Counted from the stretch's first letter, positions 18,638 to 27,835 are shown. The stretch is DNA of 64,000 bases from Halanaerobiaceae bacterium (GCA_003553485.1 PWEJ01000112.1:39052-103051), one strand, 5' to 3'. The notes: generated by a model from the letters alone, not told the origin. A program made the numbers and translations.

Positions 18638-18671
18638 AGCGCAACCTCGGATTAAGGCCCGAAGTTACGCT
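18638..18671 (-). ncRNA. Strand-specific RNA hairpin between rplY and pth
   Basis: In the minus-strand transcript AGCGUAACUUCGG pairs with CCGAGGUUGCGCU around an eight-base loop: 13 pairs, two of them U-G wobbles. On the plus strand the same positions would be A-C mismatches, so the structure favours the RNA of the rplY-pth operon. There is no T-run, so it is more likely a processing or stability element than a terminator. Confidence 0.5.
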
Positions 18672-18753
18672 GCTGAATTAAAGTCACTTATAGGAATTAT
18701 AAAGTTAGATCTAGGGCAATGAGAGCATATCCTATTGCTAAGAGTAGAATTTA

Positions 18754-19464
18754 TTACATATAATCTCTCTGTTCAGGTTCCTCTTCCTCTTCTTCTGGCA
18801 GCTCTTCCCCTTCTTCTAGCTCTTCTTCTAGTTCTTCTGTTTCTTCACCGATAACTTCTGGCTCCAGCTCTTCAACATCAAGTAGAGCTTCTTCTTCCTC
18901 TTCGGTGATTTCACTTGGTGTTACTATAGTAACTATTACATCATCTGGAGAACTAACTAAATCAATATCATCACTGATATCAAGATCTCCAACAGAAAGA
19001 GAGTCTCCTACATCAAGTTCAGTTATATCCAGTTCAACTTTTTCTGGTATATCGCCAGGGAGACATTCAATCTCTAACTCCCTCATCAATTGCTGAAGTA
19101 CTCCACCTTCCTGTACACCAAAAGCCTTACCAGTAAGTTTTATAGGTATGGTAACAGCAATTTTTTCATCCATTGAAATCTGATGAAAATCAACATGCAG
19201 TAGCATCTCTTTTATGACATGCTTTTGGTAATCTTTAATCATAGCTGTTTCTTTAGTTTCCTCATCACCATCTTTAATCGTTAGGTCTACAATAACATTA
19301 CTGTCAAGATAGCCCTGTATTTCCACAGGATCGAGGGTCAAAGGCTGAGGTTCACGATCACGTCCATAAATCACGGCAGGTATTTTGCCTTCTCTTCTAA
19401 GTTGTCGGGCTGTTCCTTTACCTGTCTTGGCTCTTGCTTTTGCTTCCACTGCTAATCTTTCCAT
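18754..19464 (-). CDS. rplY: 50S ribosomal protein L25 / general stress protein Ctc
   Basis: A 236-residue long-form L25 (TL5/CTC). The N-terminal 5S-binding domain (about 1-92) contains GKGTARQLRREGKIPAVIYG, and the second beta domain (about 95-185) includes the family sequence LPGDIPEKVELDITELDVGD. The last 45 residues are almost entirely acidic, with long Glu runs, an extension seen in Ctc proteins and suited to a high-salt cytoplasm. It has its own promoter upstream and is followed by pth as in other Firmicutes. Confidence 0.93.
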   Translation of the reverse strand: MERLAVEAKARAKTGKGTARQLRREGKIPAVIYGRDREPQPLTLDPVEIQGYLDSNVIVDLTIKDGDEETKETAMIKDYQKHVIKEMLLHVDFHQISMDEKIAVTIPIKLTGKAFGVQEGGVLQQLMRELEIECLPGDIPEKVELDITELDVGDSLSVGDLDISDDIDLVSSPDDVIVTIVTPSEITEEEEEALLDVEELEPEVIGEETEELEEELEEGEELPEEEEEEPEQRDYM

Positions 19465-19630
19465 AAACTATCCTCTCCTTGAAAAATTCTCTCAAATTAG
19501 TTTGTTAATAAGCTTTAATAAGCTAATAATTAGCAAATAACTTTAGACCATCTCTGTTCCTGCTGTTATTTGCCGGATTTTTACCCTGAAACAATAGAAC
19601 CTTATTTTAATTTAAACCTTAACCTTAATA

Positions 19631-19659
19631 ATTATAACATCAATCTGGCAGTTAATCAA
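19631..19659 (-). promoter_or_regulatory. Promoter for rplY (ctc) operon
   Basis: TTGATT (19659-19654), a 17-base spacer and TATAAT (19636-19631) on the minus strand, leaving a leader of about 160 bases before rplY. Confidence 0.7.
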
Positions 19660-19680
19660 TTAGAACAATTTTTTATAGGC

Positions 19681-20631
19681 CTATTTAAACAATACACTGA
19701 CTGAAACATCTTTGAAAATTCTATCTATAGCCTCCCCTAATAAAGGAGCAATGGAAAGTACTTTTAAATTATCAAGTTCCTCCTGGTGGTCCTGCTGGGG
19801 AATACTATTGGTTACCACAATTTTTTCTAAGGGGGCAGCCTTTAAACGTTCAATGGCCGGGCCTGAAAAAAGGGCATGGGAGCCAGCTGCAAAAACTTTA
19901 TTAGCTCCACTGGATTTTAAGGCTCTAGCGGCAGCTGTCATGGTGCCTGCCGTGTCAATTATGTCGTCAAAGAGTATTACGTTTTTGCCCTCTACATCAC
20001 CAATTATATGCATAACCTCAGCAACATTAGCCTGAGGACGCCTTTTATCAATTATAGCCATGGGGATATCTAACTGTTTGGCAAAAGTTCTAACTCTGCG
20101 GACTGAGCCAACATCCGGGGCTACTGCGGTGAAATTGGCTAAATCCATTTCAGCAAAGTATTCCACCATTATTGGAAAGGCATAGAGGTGGTCTACTGGT
20201 ATATCAAAAAAACCCTGAATCTGTGGGGCATGCATATCAATTGACAGGAGTCGCCTGGCACCTGCCGTAGTTAATAAATTAGCCACCAGCTTCGCCGTTA
20301 TAGGGTCACGGGGGCGAGCTTTTCTATCCTGTCTGGCATAACCATAGTAGGGAACCACAGCTGTAATCCTTCTGGCTGAAGCCCTTCTTAGGGCATCTAT
20401 CATTACCAGCAATTCCATTATATTTTCATTGACCGGAGGACTGGTGGGTTGAATCACAAATACATCTGCACCTCTAACAGTCTCTTCTATTTTTACTGAA
20501 ATCTCGCCATCTTTAAACCTGCCAATCTCTTTGCTGACCAATTCTGTCCCTAAATAATCACAGATATCATTTGCCAGTTCAGGATGGCAATTTCCCGTCA
20601 ATATTTTCATCTTCTCACCATAGGTAGTCAT
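19681..20631 (-). CDS. prs: Ribose-phosphate pyrophosphokinase
   Basis: A 316-residue PRPP synthetase with DVFVIQPTSPPVNENIMELL, the flexible loop YYGYARQDRKARPRDPI, and the PRPP-binding loop VILFDDIIDTAGTM. It makes PRPP for nucleotide, histidine and NAD synthesis. It follows glmU by 18 bases, the standard Firmicute pairing. An AGGAGG lies about 10 bases before the ATG at 20631; an internal ATG at 20610 is an alternative start. No clear terminator separates it from the rplY promoter. Confidence 0.95.
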   Translation of the reverse strand: MTTYGEKMKILTGNCHPELANDICDYLGTELVSKEIGRFKDGEISVKIEETVRGADVFVIQPTSPPVNENIMELLVMIDALRRASARRITAVVPYYGYARQDRKARPRDPITAKLVANLLTTAGARRLLSIDMHAPQIQGFFDIPVDHLYAFPIMVEYFAEMDLANFTAVAPDVGSVRRVRTFAKQLDIPMAIIDKRRPQANVAEVMHIIGDVEGKNVILFDDIIDTAGTMTAAARALKSSGANKVFAAGSHALFSGPAIERLKAAPLEKIVVTNSIPQQDHQEELDNLKVLSIAPLLGEAIDRIFKDVSVSVLFK

Positions 20632-20649
20632 TAATCCCGGGCCTCCTAA

Positions 20650-21999
20650 TTATTTCTTTTTATAAAATCTTGCCGGCACACCTAAAACCACTGAATTCTT
20701 CTCAACATCCTTTGTGACTACTGAGCCAGCTCCAGTGCTACTATTTTTTCCCACTTTCACCGGGGCTACCAGAGTGGTATTGCTGCCAATAAAGACATTA
20801 TCAGCTAAGGAAGTCTGATGTTTTTTCTCGCCATCATAGTTAGCAAAAATTGTGCCTGCGCCTATATTACAATTCCGTCCAAGGTTTGCATCCCCCACAT
20901 AACTTAAATGGGGCACTTTACTCCCCTCCCCCACCTGCGATTTCTTTAGCTCAACAAAATTGCCAATACGACAGGATTTAGCTATTTTAGTACCTGGTCT
21001 TAAATAGGCATAGGGGCCTACAGTGGTGGCAGAATCTACTTCACTATCCATTATTATACTGCCCTGTCTAACTTCAACTCCAGCTGAAAGAACAGCATTT
21101 TTAAGCTGGCAATTGCTGCCAATAATACTATCCCGTCCAATCCTGGTTTCTCCTCTTAGATAACTGCCAGGATAAATTGTTACATCTGGAGCAATTTTTA
21201 CCCCTGCTTCTATATAAGTTCTAGTGGGATCTTTAATGGTTACTCCCTTATCTAAATGCTCATTTATAATCCTTCTCTGGAGAATCCTTTCTGCCTGAGC
21301 TAAATCTCTTCTGTCATTTATTCCCAGTATATCTTCAGTTCTTTCGGTAAAAAGAGGTAATAGAGGAGCTTTCTTTGCTATGTAATGCATGGTCTCTGGC
21401 AAATAATATTCTCCCTGATTATTGTCATTTTCTAGTTGGGCCAGAGATTTTAAAAGTAATTTACTAGAAAAACAATAAATCCCACTATTCACTTCTTTAA
21501 TTTGAGCTGTCTTGTCATCGGTATCATGTTCTTCCACAATTTTTTCAATTTCACCAGTATCTTTTCTCACTATTCTTCCATAACCAGCAGGGTCATCCAG
21601 TTCAGCTGTTAAAATTGTCATACCAGCATTTTTTTCACCATGACCAGCAATCAACCTGGATATTGTCTCCTGACTCATCAACGGCGTATCTCCATATAAA
21701 ATTAATACCGGGCCCTGGTGAGAGGAAATATATTCCCGGGCCTGAAGCACAGCATGACCAGTGCCTAACTGGTTCTCTTGATACACAAACTCGGCTGTGC
21801 CATAGTTTAACATAGTTTCCTTTACCATCTCTGCTTGATGGCCAATTACACAGACTGTTTGCCGGGAAATCTCATTAGCCAGTTCAACTACATGGCCTAT
21901 CAATGGTTTTCCAGTCAGTTCATGTAAAACTTTGTTGCGCTTTGAATTCATTCTAGTACCTTCACCAGCTGCTAATATAATAGTTAAAACTTCAGCCAC
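20650..21999 (-). CDS. glmU: Bifunctional UDP-N-acetylglucosamine pyrophosphorylase / glucosamine-1-phosphate acetyltransferase
   Basis: A 449-residue enzyme. The N-terminal uridyltransferase has LAAGEGTRMNSKRNKVLHEL and QLGTGHAVLQA; the C-terminal half is a left-handed beta helix of hexapeptide repeats with RPGTKIAKSCRIGNFVELKK, YVGDANLGRNCNIGAGT and GSVVTKDV. It catalyses the last two steps to UDP-GlcNAc for cell wall synthesis. It has its own consensus promoter and is followed by prs. Confidence 0.95.
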   Translation of the reverse strand: MAEVLTIILAAGEGTRMNSKRNKVLHELTGKPLIGHVVELANEISRQTVCVIGHQAEMVKETMLNYGTAEFVYQENQLGTGHAVLQAREYISSHQGPVLILYGDTPLMSQETISRLIAGHGEKNAGMTILTAELDDPAGYGRIVRKDTGEIEKIVEEHDTDDKTAQIKEVNSGIYCFSSKLLLKSLAQLENDNNQGEYYLPETMHYIAKKAPLLPLFTERTEDILGINDRRDLAQAERILQRRIINEHLDKGVTIKDPTRTYIEAGVKIAPDVTIYPGSYLRGETRIGRDSIIGSNCQLKNAVLSAGVEVRQGSIIMDSEVDSATTVGPYAYLRPGTKIAKSCRIGNFVELKKSQVGEGSKVPHLSYVGDANLGRNCNIGAGTIFANYDGEKKHQTSLADNVFIGSNTTLVAPVKVGKNSSTGAGSVVTKDVEKNSVVLGVPARFYKKK

Positions 22000-22044
22000 C
22001 TTAAATTCCTCCTAATTTCCAGGCTTAACTTGAATAACGAAAGA

Positions 22045-22073
22045 ATATTATCAAAAATAAAGACCAATGTCAA
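22045..22073 (-). promoter_or_regulatory. Promoter for glmU operon
   Basis: A consensus TTGACA (22073-22068), a 17-base spacer and TAATAT (22050-22045) on the minus strand. It begins three bases after the spoVG terminator stem. Confidence 0.82.
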
Positions 22074-22075
22074 GG

Positions 22076-22136
22076 ACAAAATATCCGAGAAGCGGATAAA
22101 TTTTAAAACCAAATTTAAAGCTCCCGGATATTTTGT
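22076..22136 (-). terminator. Inverted repeat, probable spoVG terminator
   Basis: ACAAAATATCCG and its exact complement enclose a 37-base loop that can pair further. The 3' arm ends ATTTTGT, which gives a short U-rich end. It separates spoVG from the glmU promoter. The long loop is unusual for a simple terminator. Confidence 0.55.
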
Positions 22137-22160
22137 TCATTTTTAGTTCTCTCCTGGTTT

Positions 22161-22424
22161 CTAGCCGACTTTTTTCATTGTATTGTGGTAAGCATTGATG
22201 ACCTCATCCTGTAATAACTTACTAAATTCTTTAGTAATAGGGAAGAAAATATCATAATATTCATCTTTCCACTTCCGGGCTGGCATCGAGGCAAATAAAC
22301 CATTGCGGCCATCGATTATTCTAATTCCTCTTGCCACCAACTCATCATTCAATGTAACTGAGGCATACCCCTTCAACTTGCCTTCACCTTCAAAAAGAGT
22401 GATTTTAATATCAGTGATTTTCAT
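22161..22424 (-). CDS. spoVG: SpoVG family regulator
   Basis: An 87-residue protein matching SpoVG along its whole length: MKITDIKITLFEGEGKLKGY, then RGIRIIDGRNGLFASMPARK and the DIFFPITKEF segment. SpoVG binds nucleic acid and affects sporulation, division and virulence genes in different Firmicutes. It has its own near-consensus promoter. Position between ispE and glmU matches other Firmicutes, except that an AIR synthase-like gene is found where purR is usual. Confidence 0.95.
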   Translation of the reverse strand: MKITDIKITLFEGEGKLKGYASVTLNDELVARGIRIIDGRNGLFASMPARKWKDEYYDIFFPITKEFSKLLQDEVINAYHNTMKKVG

Positions 22425-22459
22425 CTCCTATACTTACCCCCTTATAATGTAATAACTAT

Positions 22460-22488
22460 ATTATAAATGGTAAATATAGGGAAGTCAA
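22460..22488 (-). promoter_or_regulatory. Promoter for spoVG
   Basis: TTGACT (22488-22483), a 17-base spacer and TATAAT (22465-22460) on the minus strand, about 35 bases before spoVG. A vegetative sigma-A site, not an obvious sigma-H one. Confidence 0.8.
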
Positions 22489-22497
22489 GTTATTTTT

Positions 22498-23499
22498 TTA
22501 TATATATTCTAAAAAATTCCATAACTCATCTTCTCCGTCCCAGTCAAAGTCTTTAATCTCATCGTCGATGGTTATTAGATTTTTCTTCTCCGCAATTATT
22601 CTACCGACTTTGAAGGATTTTATGCCAATTTTTTCTAGCTTGTCCTGGAGGGCTTCAGCTTCGGGAAGGGTGATGAGCATGCTACCAGAGGAAATTAAAG
22701 CCAGGGGATTCAAATCAAGTTTAGAACAGATTTCCGCCACCGCTGGCCTTACTATTTCTGCTGATGGCATTAAATGAAAACCACAATCTGCTGCCCTGGC
22801 CACCTCTTTAATGGCACCGTAAAGCCCCCCTTCAGTTATATCATGAAGGGAATTCACCCCATGAGAGGCTGCCAGTAACCCCTCTGGAAGAACGCTGAGT
22901 TCATGCTGGTAATCCAGGGCCTCTTTAATAGCCTGGGGACTTACCCCCTGCTCCAATAAGTGTTTGCCATAATCACCTGCTAAAATCATCGCCCCCTCTA
23001 AGCCCACCCCTTTAGTGAGCAGGATTTCATCACCGGCTTTGGCTCCCCCAGTAGCCACATATTTCTCTTTATCAGCTCTGCCAATAGCGGTAATAACTAT
23101 AATGGCCTTGCTCACTTCGCTTAAGACTTCTGTATGGCCACCTAAAACCTGAACATCAAGGCTGCAGGCTGTTTCATTGATCTCAGTCATCAAAGAACTA
23201 ATCATTTCATCGGTAGTTTCTGGAGGAAGTAATAAGACCACCTGGATGCCTATCGGCGAAGCCCCGGCCGCTGCTAAATCATTGCAGGCTACATGGACGG
23301 CGAGATAACCAGCATTTTGCCCTGCCCCGGTAATGGGGTCAGAGGAAATTGCTAAAACTTCATCACCAAAATCCACCACCGCACTATCCTCTCCGACTCC
23401 AGAATTAACTAAAATATCTTTGCGATGATGAGAGATTTTATTCAGTACTGTTTTTTCCAGTCTTGCCGCTGATACTTTGCCAATCTTCATTCTGTTCAC
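22498..23499 (-). CDS. AIR synthase-related protein (HypE/ThiL-like fold)
   Basis: A 333-residue protein with the PurM/HypE-like ATP-binding fold: GVGEDSAVVDFGDEVLAISSDP at residues 35-56, VACNDLAAAGASPIG, then the C-terminal half with HDITEGGLYGAIKEVARAADCG. This broad family includes PurM, SelD, ThiL and HypE, and assigned members of this subfamily have no clear function. It lacks the N-terminal Cys/Sec loop of SelD. It begins just after ispE and may be cotranscribed with it. Confidence 0.75.
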   Translation of the reverse strand: MNRMKIGKVSAARLEKTVLNKISHHRKDILVNSGVGEDSAVVDFGDEVLAISSDPITGAGQNAGYLAVHVACNDLAAAGASPIGIQVVLLLPPETTDEMISSLMTEINETACSLDVQVLGGHTEVLSEVSKAIIVITAIGRADKEKYVATGGAKAGDEILLTKGVGLEGAMILAGDYGKHLLEQGVSPQAIKEALDYQHELSVLPEGLLAASHGVNSLHDITEGGLYGAIKEVARAADCGFHLMPSAEIVRPAVAEICSKLDLNPLALISSGSMLITLPEAEALQDKLEKIGIKSFKVGRIIAEKKNLITIDDEIKDFDWDGEDELWNFLEYI

Positions 23500-23507
23500 T
23501 CGCTTCC

Positions 23508-24425
23508 TTAATTATGTAAATATTTTCTTGCTGTAAATTTAGTGATTATTAATCGTTCTTCTCCTGGCCAGTTCTGGTAGGTATCCTGTAATTTTCTTTT
23601 GTCATTAAAATAAGCGATCAATGTCGGGCCACTGCCACTCATCTGTACATGGTCAGCACCAAAACTATATAATTTTGCTTCTAAATCAACCAGGGCTGGA
23701 GCTAATTTTTTGCTGACTGGCTGCAGAATATTATACCAGCCTTCCTGCCAGGTAATTTCTTTTTTCTCCTTGAGCAAAGATACTAACTCCTCTAAAGAAT
23801 AATCTTTAAAACGATCAGGGAGAGTAGAATTTGGCTCTTTTTCCTCCTGCTGGGCTAAAAACATGTTATCATAGAGTTTATATACTTCTGCTGTTGATAT
23901 CTTTAAGTTTGGATTTAATAACAACACCTCTTGCTGTAAAAGATCAGGCAGAAAAAGTAATTCTTCACCTCGCCCGGTAGCTAGAGCTGTCCCTCCTGTC
24001 AGACAAAAGGGGACATCCATGCCAAGTTTTTGACCAAAATTCTGTAACTCAACTAAGCTCAATTCTAAGTTGAACAATCTATTCAGGCCTCGCAAAACCG
24101 CTGCGGCATCAGTGCTACCGCCAGCCAGTCCCGCTGCCAGGGGAATGTTTTTCTGTAAATATATCTTCACTCCCGGTATTTTTTGAGGAAAATGCTCTTG
24201 TAAAAGTTTAGCCGCCTGCCAGGCTAGATTATCTTTTCCTCCTGGCAGTTCATCTTCAACTTCACCTTTAAGATTAATCAATTTTATCCCCTGAGGTACC
24301 GGGGCTAAAATTATTTTATCGGCTAAAGATACAGATTGCATTATCATTTCAACTTCATGATAACCATCATCAAGGAGACCTAAAATATTCAAAGCCAGAT
24401 TGATCTTAGCCCTGGCTTTTTCCAC
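23508..24425 (-). CDS. ispE: 4-diphosphocytidyl-2-C-methyl-D-erythritol kinase
   Basis: A 305-residue GHMP kinase. The start ARAKINLALNILG, the ATP loop IPLAAGLAGGSTDAAAVLRG and the C-terminal motif MSGSGPTLIAYF identify IspE of the non-mevalonate isoprenoid pathway. The start is GTG at 24425; an in-frame TGA lies 15 codons upstream and AAAGG precedes the GTG. First gene of the ispE-spoVG-glmU block. Confidence 0.94.
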   Translation of the reverse strand: MEKARAKINLALNILGLLDDGYHEVEMIMQSVSLADKIILAPVPQGIKLINLKGEVEDELPGGKDNLAWQAAKLLQEHFPQKIPGVKIYLQKNIPLAAGLAGGSTDAAAVLRGLNRLFNLELSLVELQNFGQKLGMDVPFCLTGGTALATGRGEELLFLPDLLQQEVLLLNPNLKISTAEVYKLYDNMFLAQQEEKEPNSTLPDRFKDYSLEELVSLLKEKKEITWQEGWYNILQPVSKKLAPALVDLEAKLYSFGADHVQMSGSGPTLIAYFNDKRKLQDTYQNWPGEERLIITKFTARKYLHN

Positions 24426-24522
24426 AATTTTGCCTTTAACTTCAGGATGATTGGCGATTTTTCAACACCACCCTCAAATTAGTTAAAACTATAAAACCCA
24501 AAAACTTTTCTTTACCTCTGTT

Positions 24523-24551
24523 ATTATAACATTAAAAAGATATTAAGTTAA
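24523..24551 (-). promoter_or_regulatory. Promoter for ispE
   Basis: TTAACT (24551-24546), a 17-base spacer and TATAAT (24528-24523) on the minus strand. Confidence 0.6.
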
Positions 24552-24574
24552 GGATAAATATTCAGGACAAAAAA

Positions 24575-24603
24575 TTGCTAAAGAAAAAAGCTAATGCTAT
24601 AAT
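24575..24603 (+). promoter_or_regulatory. Promoter for the MBL-fold gene
   Basis: TTGCTA, a 17-base spacer and TATAAT on the plus strand, about 20 bases before the start codon; divergent from the ispE promoter. Confidence 0.65.
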
Positions 24604-24623
24604 TATAGAGAGGAGGGATAATT

Positions 24624-25406
24624 ATGGCCGAGAGCCGGATAAAATGCTGGCACATAAACCATAGTGCTGTAGCCATATATCATAAAAACACTGGAATATT
24701 AATGGTATTTGATTATTTTCAACACCCCAGAGATTCTCAGTCCTTAAATTTTCCTGCTTGCTGGGAAGAACTCCCTGAGCTCAAAGAAGCTTTTTTCTTT
24801 GTTACTCATAGTCATCAGGATCATTTTAATCCTATGATCTTTGATTGGAAAGATAGATTTCCTCAAACCACCTATATATTGAGTAGTGATGTTAAAACTT
24901 CACGAGTAAGAAAAAAACTCTCTAAAACCAGTGCCTATTATTTTGTCTCCAGCGAGAAAAAACTTAATCTAAAATCCATTTTCCTGGAAACTTTTCCAAG
25001 CACCGACCAGGGAGTTAGTTATCTTGTGCAGGATGAAAAATTAAATATTTTTCATGCTGGAGATCTTAACTGGTGGGACTGGAAAAGTTTTAGCCCTGAG
25101 GAAAGAGAAGAAGAAGAAAAACAGTATAAAGATATAATTAACCAGATTAAAGAAGAAGCCGATAAGATTAACATAGCCTTTGTCCCTGTGGACCCCCGCC
25201 TGGAAGAGAATTTCCACTTAGCTGGAGAATATTTTATTTCCCAGTTAAAGCCAGAAATATTTGTCCCTATTCATTTCAGAGATGATTATGGCATTATAAA
25301 AAGATTTAAGAAAAAAATCGGAGAAAGTGATAGTTTTATACCTTCCCTGGAAAAACAGGGGGACAGCTTTACTTATAGTTTTAATAATAAAGAGCTAAAT
25401 CCTTAA
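24624..25406 (+). CDS. Metallo-beta-lactamase-fold hydrolase
   Basis: A 260-residue soluble protein with the metal-binding motif THSHQDHF near residue 58, then FHAGDLNWWDW (third metal ligand region) and VPIHFRDDYGI near the C-terminus. These are the conserved metal sites of the MBL superfamily, in the UlaG/YtnP-like subgroup of simple hydrolases. Substrate unknown. It is a single-gene unit with an AGGAGGG RBS, its own promoter and a strong terminator. Confidence 0.78.
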   Translation: MAESRIKCWHINHSAVAIYHKNTGILMVFDYFQHPRDSQSLNFPACWEELPELKEAFFFVTHSHQDHFNPMIFDWKDRFPQTTYILSSDVKTSRVRKKLSKTSAYYFVSSEKKLNLKSIFLETFPSTDQGVSYLVQDEKLNIFHAGDLNWWDWKSFSPEEREEEEKQYKDIINQIKEEADKINIAFVPVDPRLEENFHLAGEYFISQLKPEIFVPIHFRDDYGIIKRFKKKIGESDSFIPSLEKQGDSFTYSFNNKELNP

Positions 25407-25428
25407 AACCCTTAAAAGAAGCCATGAA

Positions 25429-25460
25429 CAAATCCCCGCAGACCTGCGGGGATTTGTTTT
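25429..25460. terminator. Rho-independent terminator
   Basis: ACAAATCCCCGCAG and CTGCGGGGATTTGT form a near-perfect stem, followed by TTTT on the plus strand. It ends the MBL gene and can also serve kbl from the other side. Confidence 0.88.
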
Positions 25461-25525
25461 GCCTTATACTTTTCTATAACTTCCGGCAAAAATATAACCT
25501 ATAAGTACATAAATTCTTTGCTAAA

Positions 25526-26716
25526 TTAATCTATCAACTTCAATTCCCGGCCAATCTTTTTGAATTTATCCAGGGCAAACTCCAGATCATCCTGACTATG
25601 AGTTGCCGACAGCATCACTCTTATCCTGGCCTTTCCTTTGGGTACAGTGGGAAAACCAATGGCAGTGGCAAAAATCCCCTCTTCCATCAACCGTTCACTG
25701 AATTTTTGAGCCTTTTTAGCTTCCCCTATCATCACTGGAGTGATAGGAGTAACAGTTTTACCAACATCAAAACCAGCATTTTTCATATTATCCTGGAATA
25801 TTTCTTTATTGTTCCAGAGTTTTTCAACCAATTCATCATCTCTCTTTAGTATCTCTATGGCGGCTATAGTTGCTGCCACATCGGCTGGAGTAACTGCAGA
25901 ACTAAATAAGAAGGGACGAGCTCTTTGCTCTAAATATTCAATTAAAGTTTTACTGCCAGCGGCACATCCCCCTACCGTTCCAAAGGCCTTAGAAAAGGTG
26001 CCGATCTCAATATCGACTTCACCATGTAATTCAAAATGATCCACAATACCCCGGCCATGACTGCCTAGAACTCCTTCTCCATGAGCATCATCAACCATTA
26101 CTATTGCTTCAAATTCCTTAGCCAGTTCAACTATTCCTGGAAGCGGGGCAATATCACCATCCATGCTAAATACCCCATCGGTGACAATTAATATTTTTTC
26201 TGGATTATCTTCGCTGGCTTTTGCAAGTACTTCCCGTAAAGACTCCAGGTCAGCATGGTCATAAACTCTAATCTCAGCTCCGGATAATCGGCAGCCATCA
26301 ATTATACTGGCATGATTAAGTTCATCGCTAATAATGATATCCTTTTTCGTCATCAGAGCTGGAATGACAGCTAAATTGGCATTAAAACCAGATTGGAAAG
26401 TGATAGTTGCTTCGGCTTTTTTGAAGTCCGCCAATTTCTCTTCCAGTTCTCTATGAAGTTCCATAGTTCCAGCTATTGTCCTGACTGCTCCAGGTCCAAC
26501 ACCGTATTCTTCTATGGCTCTTTGGGCTGCTTTACTAACTTCAGGATGATTGGCCAAACCAAGATAATTATTAGAACAAAAATTCAATTTTTCCTTGCCA
26601 TCAATTTCCACCCAGGCACCCTGAGGACTTTCTAAAGTTCTAATATTGGTGTATAAACCTTCATCTTTAAGATTCTCTATTTCTTCCTGTAGCTTAAGTT
26701 CTAAGTTCTTATTCAT
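25526..26716 (-). CDS. kbl: Glycine C-acetyltransferase (2-amino-3-ketobutyrate CoA ligase)
   Basis: A 396-residue alpha-oxoamine synthase with [41 protein letters not shown] and the PLP lysine in [12 protein letters not shown]. It cleaves 2-amino-3-oxobutyrate to glycine and acetyl-CoA. It follows tdh with a 14-base gap, so the pair forms a threonine-to-glycine pathway. It could also be a BioF-like 7-keto-8-aminopelargonate synthase, and bioY is nearby, but the tdh partner makes Kbl far more likely. Confidence 0.88.
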   Translation of the reverse strand: MNKNLELKLQEEIENLKDEGLYTNIRTLESPQGAWVEIDGKEKLNFCSNNYLGLANHPEVSKAAQRAIEEYGVGPGAVRTIAGTMELHRELEEKLADFKKAEATITFQSGFNANLAVIPALMTKKDIIISDELNHASIIDGCRLSGAEIRVYDHADLESLREVLAKASEDNPEKILIVTDGVFSMDGDIAPLPGIVELAKEFEAIVMVDDAHGEGVLGSHGRGIVDHFELHGEVDIEIGTFSKAFGTVGGCAAGSKTLIEYLEQRARPFLFSSAVTPADVAATIAAIEILKRDDELVEKLWNNKEIFQDNMKNAGFDVGKTVTPITPVMIGEAKKAQKFSERLMEEGIFATAIGFPTVPKGKARIRVMLSATHSQDDLEFALDKFKKIGRELKLID

Positions 26717-26730
26717 TAGTTAATGCCCCC

Positions 26731-27771
26731 CTAAGGATTCAGAACAATTTTTCCACAATTTCCTGATTGCATCAATTCCATTCCCTTGGCAAAATCTTCT
26801 AAAGGAAATTCATGGGTTATTATCGGAGCAATATCAATTTTTTTCTCTTTCAAAAGTCTTCTAGCAATATACCAGGTTTGAAACATCTCTCTTCCTGTAA
26901 CCCCAATCATATTTATACCCTTAAAGATCAAATCATCGGTTAAATTTAATCTCACTGGGTCATCAGGAACACCAAGCAAAGCAATGGTGCCTCCAGGGGT
27001 AATCTGCCTCAAGCCCTGGTTAATTGCTGCCTCTACTCCTGACATTTCAGCTACAAAGTCGACTCCCGTTCCATCTGTCACCTCTTCTACGATAGCTTCC
27101 AGATCATCCTCTAAAGGATTAACTACAAAATCTGCCCCAACTTCTTCAGCTAGTTCTCTGCGATAATCATTGGGCTCACTGACAATAATATTTGCCGCTC
27201 CAAAGGCCTTCGCCACCGGGATGGAGAGCAAACCAGCGGGACCGGCCCCGGTAATAAGAATATTTTTGGCTGCCACTTCACCAGCTCTAATGGTATCAAT
27301 GGCATTTCCTAAGGGTTCTTGAATGGAAGCAAATTTAGCCGGAATTGCCGGGTCATTCTTCCATACATCAACCTCTTCAATCACTGCATAGTCGGCAAAA
27401 ACACCGTCAGTATGAACTCCTAAGATCTTCATATTAACGCAAATATGTTGCAAACCAGTTTTGCATTGATAACAATGTCCACAGGGTATATGGGTTTCTG
27501 CTGAAACAAAATCCCCTGCCGAAACAGAGCTAACTCCACAACCTAAAGCAACAACCTCACCTGCCATCTCATGGCCCATAATTTGGGGTATTTCAACATT
27601 ATTTTCAGCCCATTTATTCCATTTATAGATATGATAATCACTGCCACAAATAGAGGTCTGTTGAATTTTAACTAAAACCTGCCCCGGAGCAGGATCAGGT
27701 ACAGGTACTTCCTGCAGTTCTGCTCCAAATTCTGGCCGGGATTTTACCACAGCTTTCATCGTGCTGTCCAT
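26731..27771 (-). CDS. tdh: L-threonine 3-dehydrogenase, zinc-dependent
   Basis: A 346-residue medium-chain alcohol dehydrogenase. Catalytic zinc ligands are Cys in TSICGSDYH and the GHEMAG motif; the structural zinc cluster is CGHCYQCKTGLQHIC. The NAD-binding Rossmann fold starts ILITGAGPAGLL. Coupling to kbl supports threonine 3-dehydrogenase rather than a sorbitol dehydrogenase. The product 2-amino-3-oxobutyrate is passed to Kbl to yield glycine and acetyl-CoA. Confidence 0.88.
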   Translation of the reverse strand: MDSTMKAVVKSRPEFGAELQEVPVPDPAPGQVLVKIQQTSICGSDYHIYKWNKWAENNVEIPQIMGHEMAGEVVALGCGVSSVSAGDFVSAETHIPCGHCYQCKTGLQHICVNMKILGVHTDGVFADYAVIEEVDVWKNDPAIPAKFASIQEPLGNAIDTIRAGEVAAKNILITGAGPAGLLSIPVAKAFGAANIIVSEPNDYRRELAEEVGADFVVNPLEDDLEAIVEEVTDGTGVDFVAEMSGVEAAINQGLRQITPGGTIALLGVPDDPVRLNLTDDLIFKGINMIGVTGREMFQTWYIARRLLKEKKIDIAPIITHEFPLEDFAKGMELMQSGNCGKIVLNP

Positions 27772-27835
27772 TTAATTTTCCCCTCCTGGTATTTTTATAT
27801 GATCCTGCTCGTTACTTTTTCTTATTCTAAATGAA

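Noticed and set aside
22498..23499. AIR synthase-like gene as selD
   Set aside because: SelD has a Cys or Sec in an N-terminal Gly-rich loop; this protein lacks it and is closer to HypE/ThiL-type proteins.
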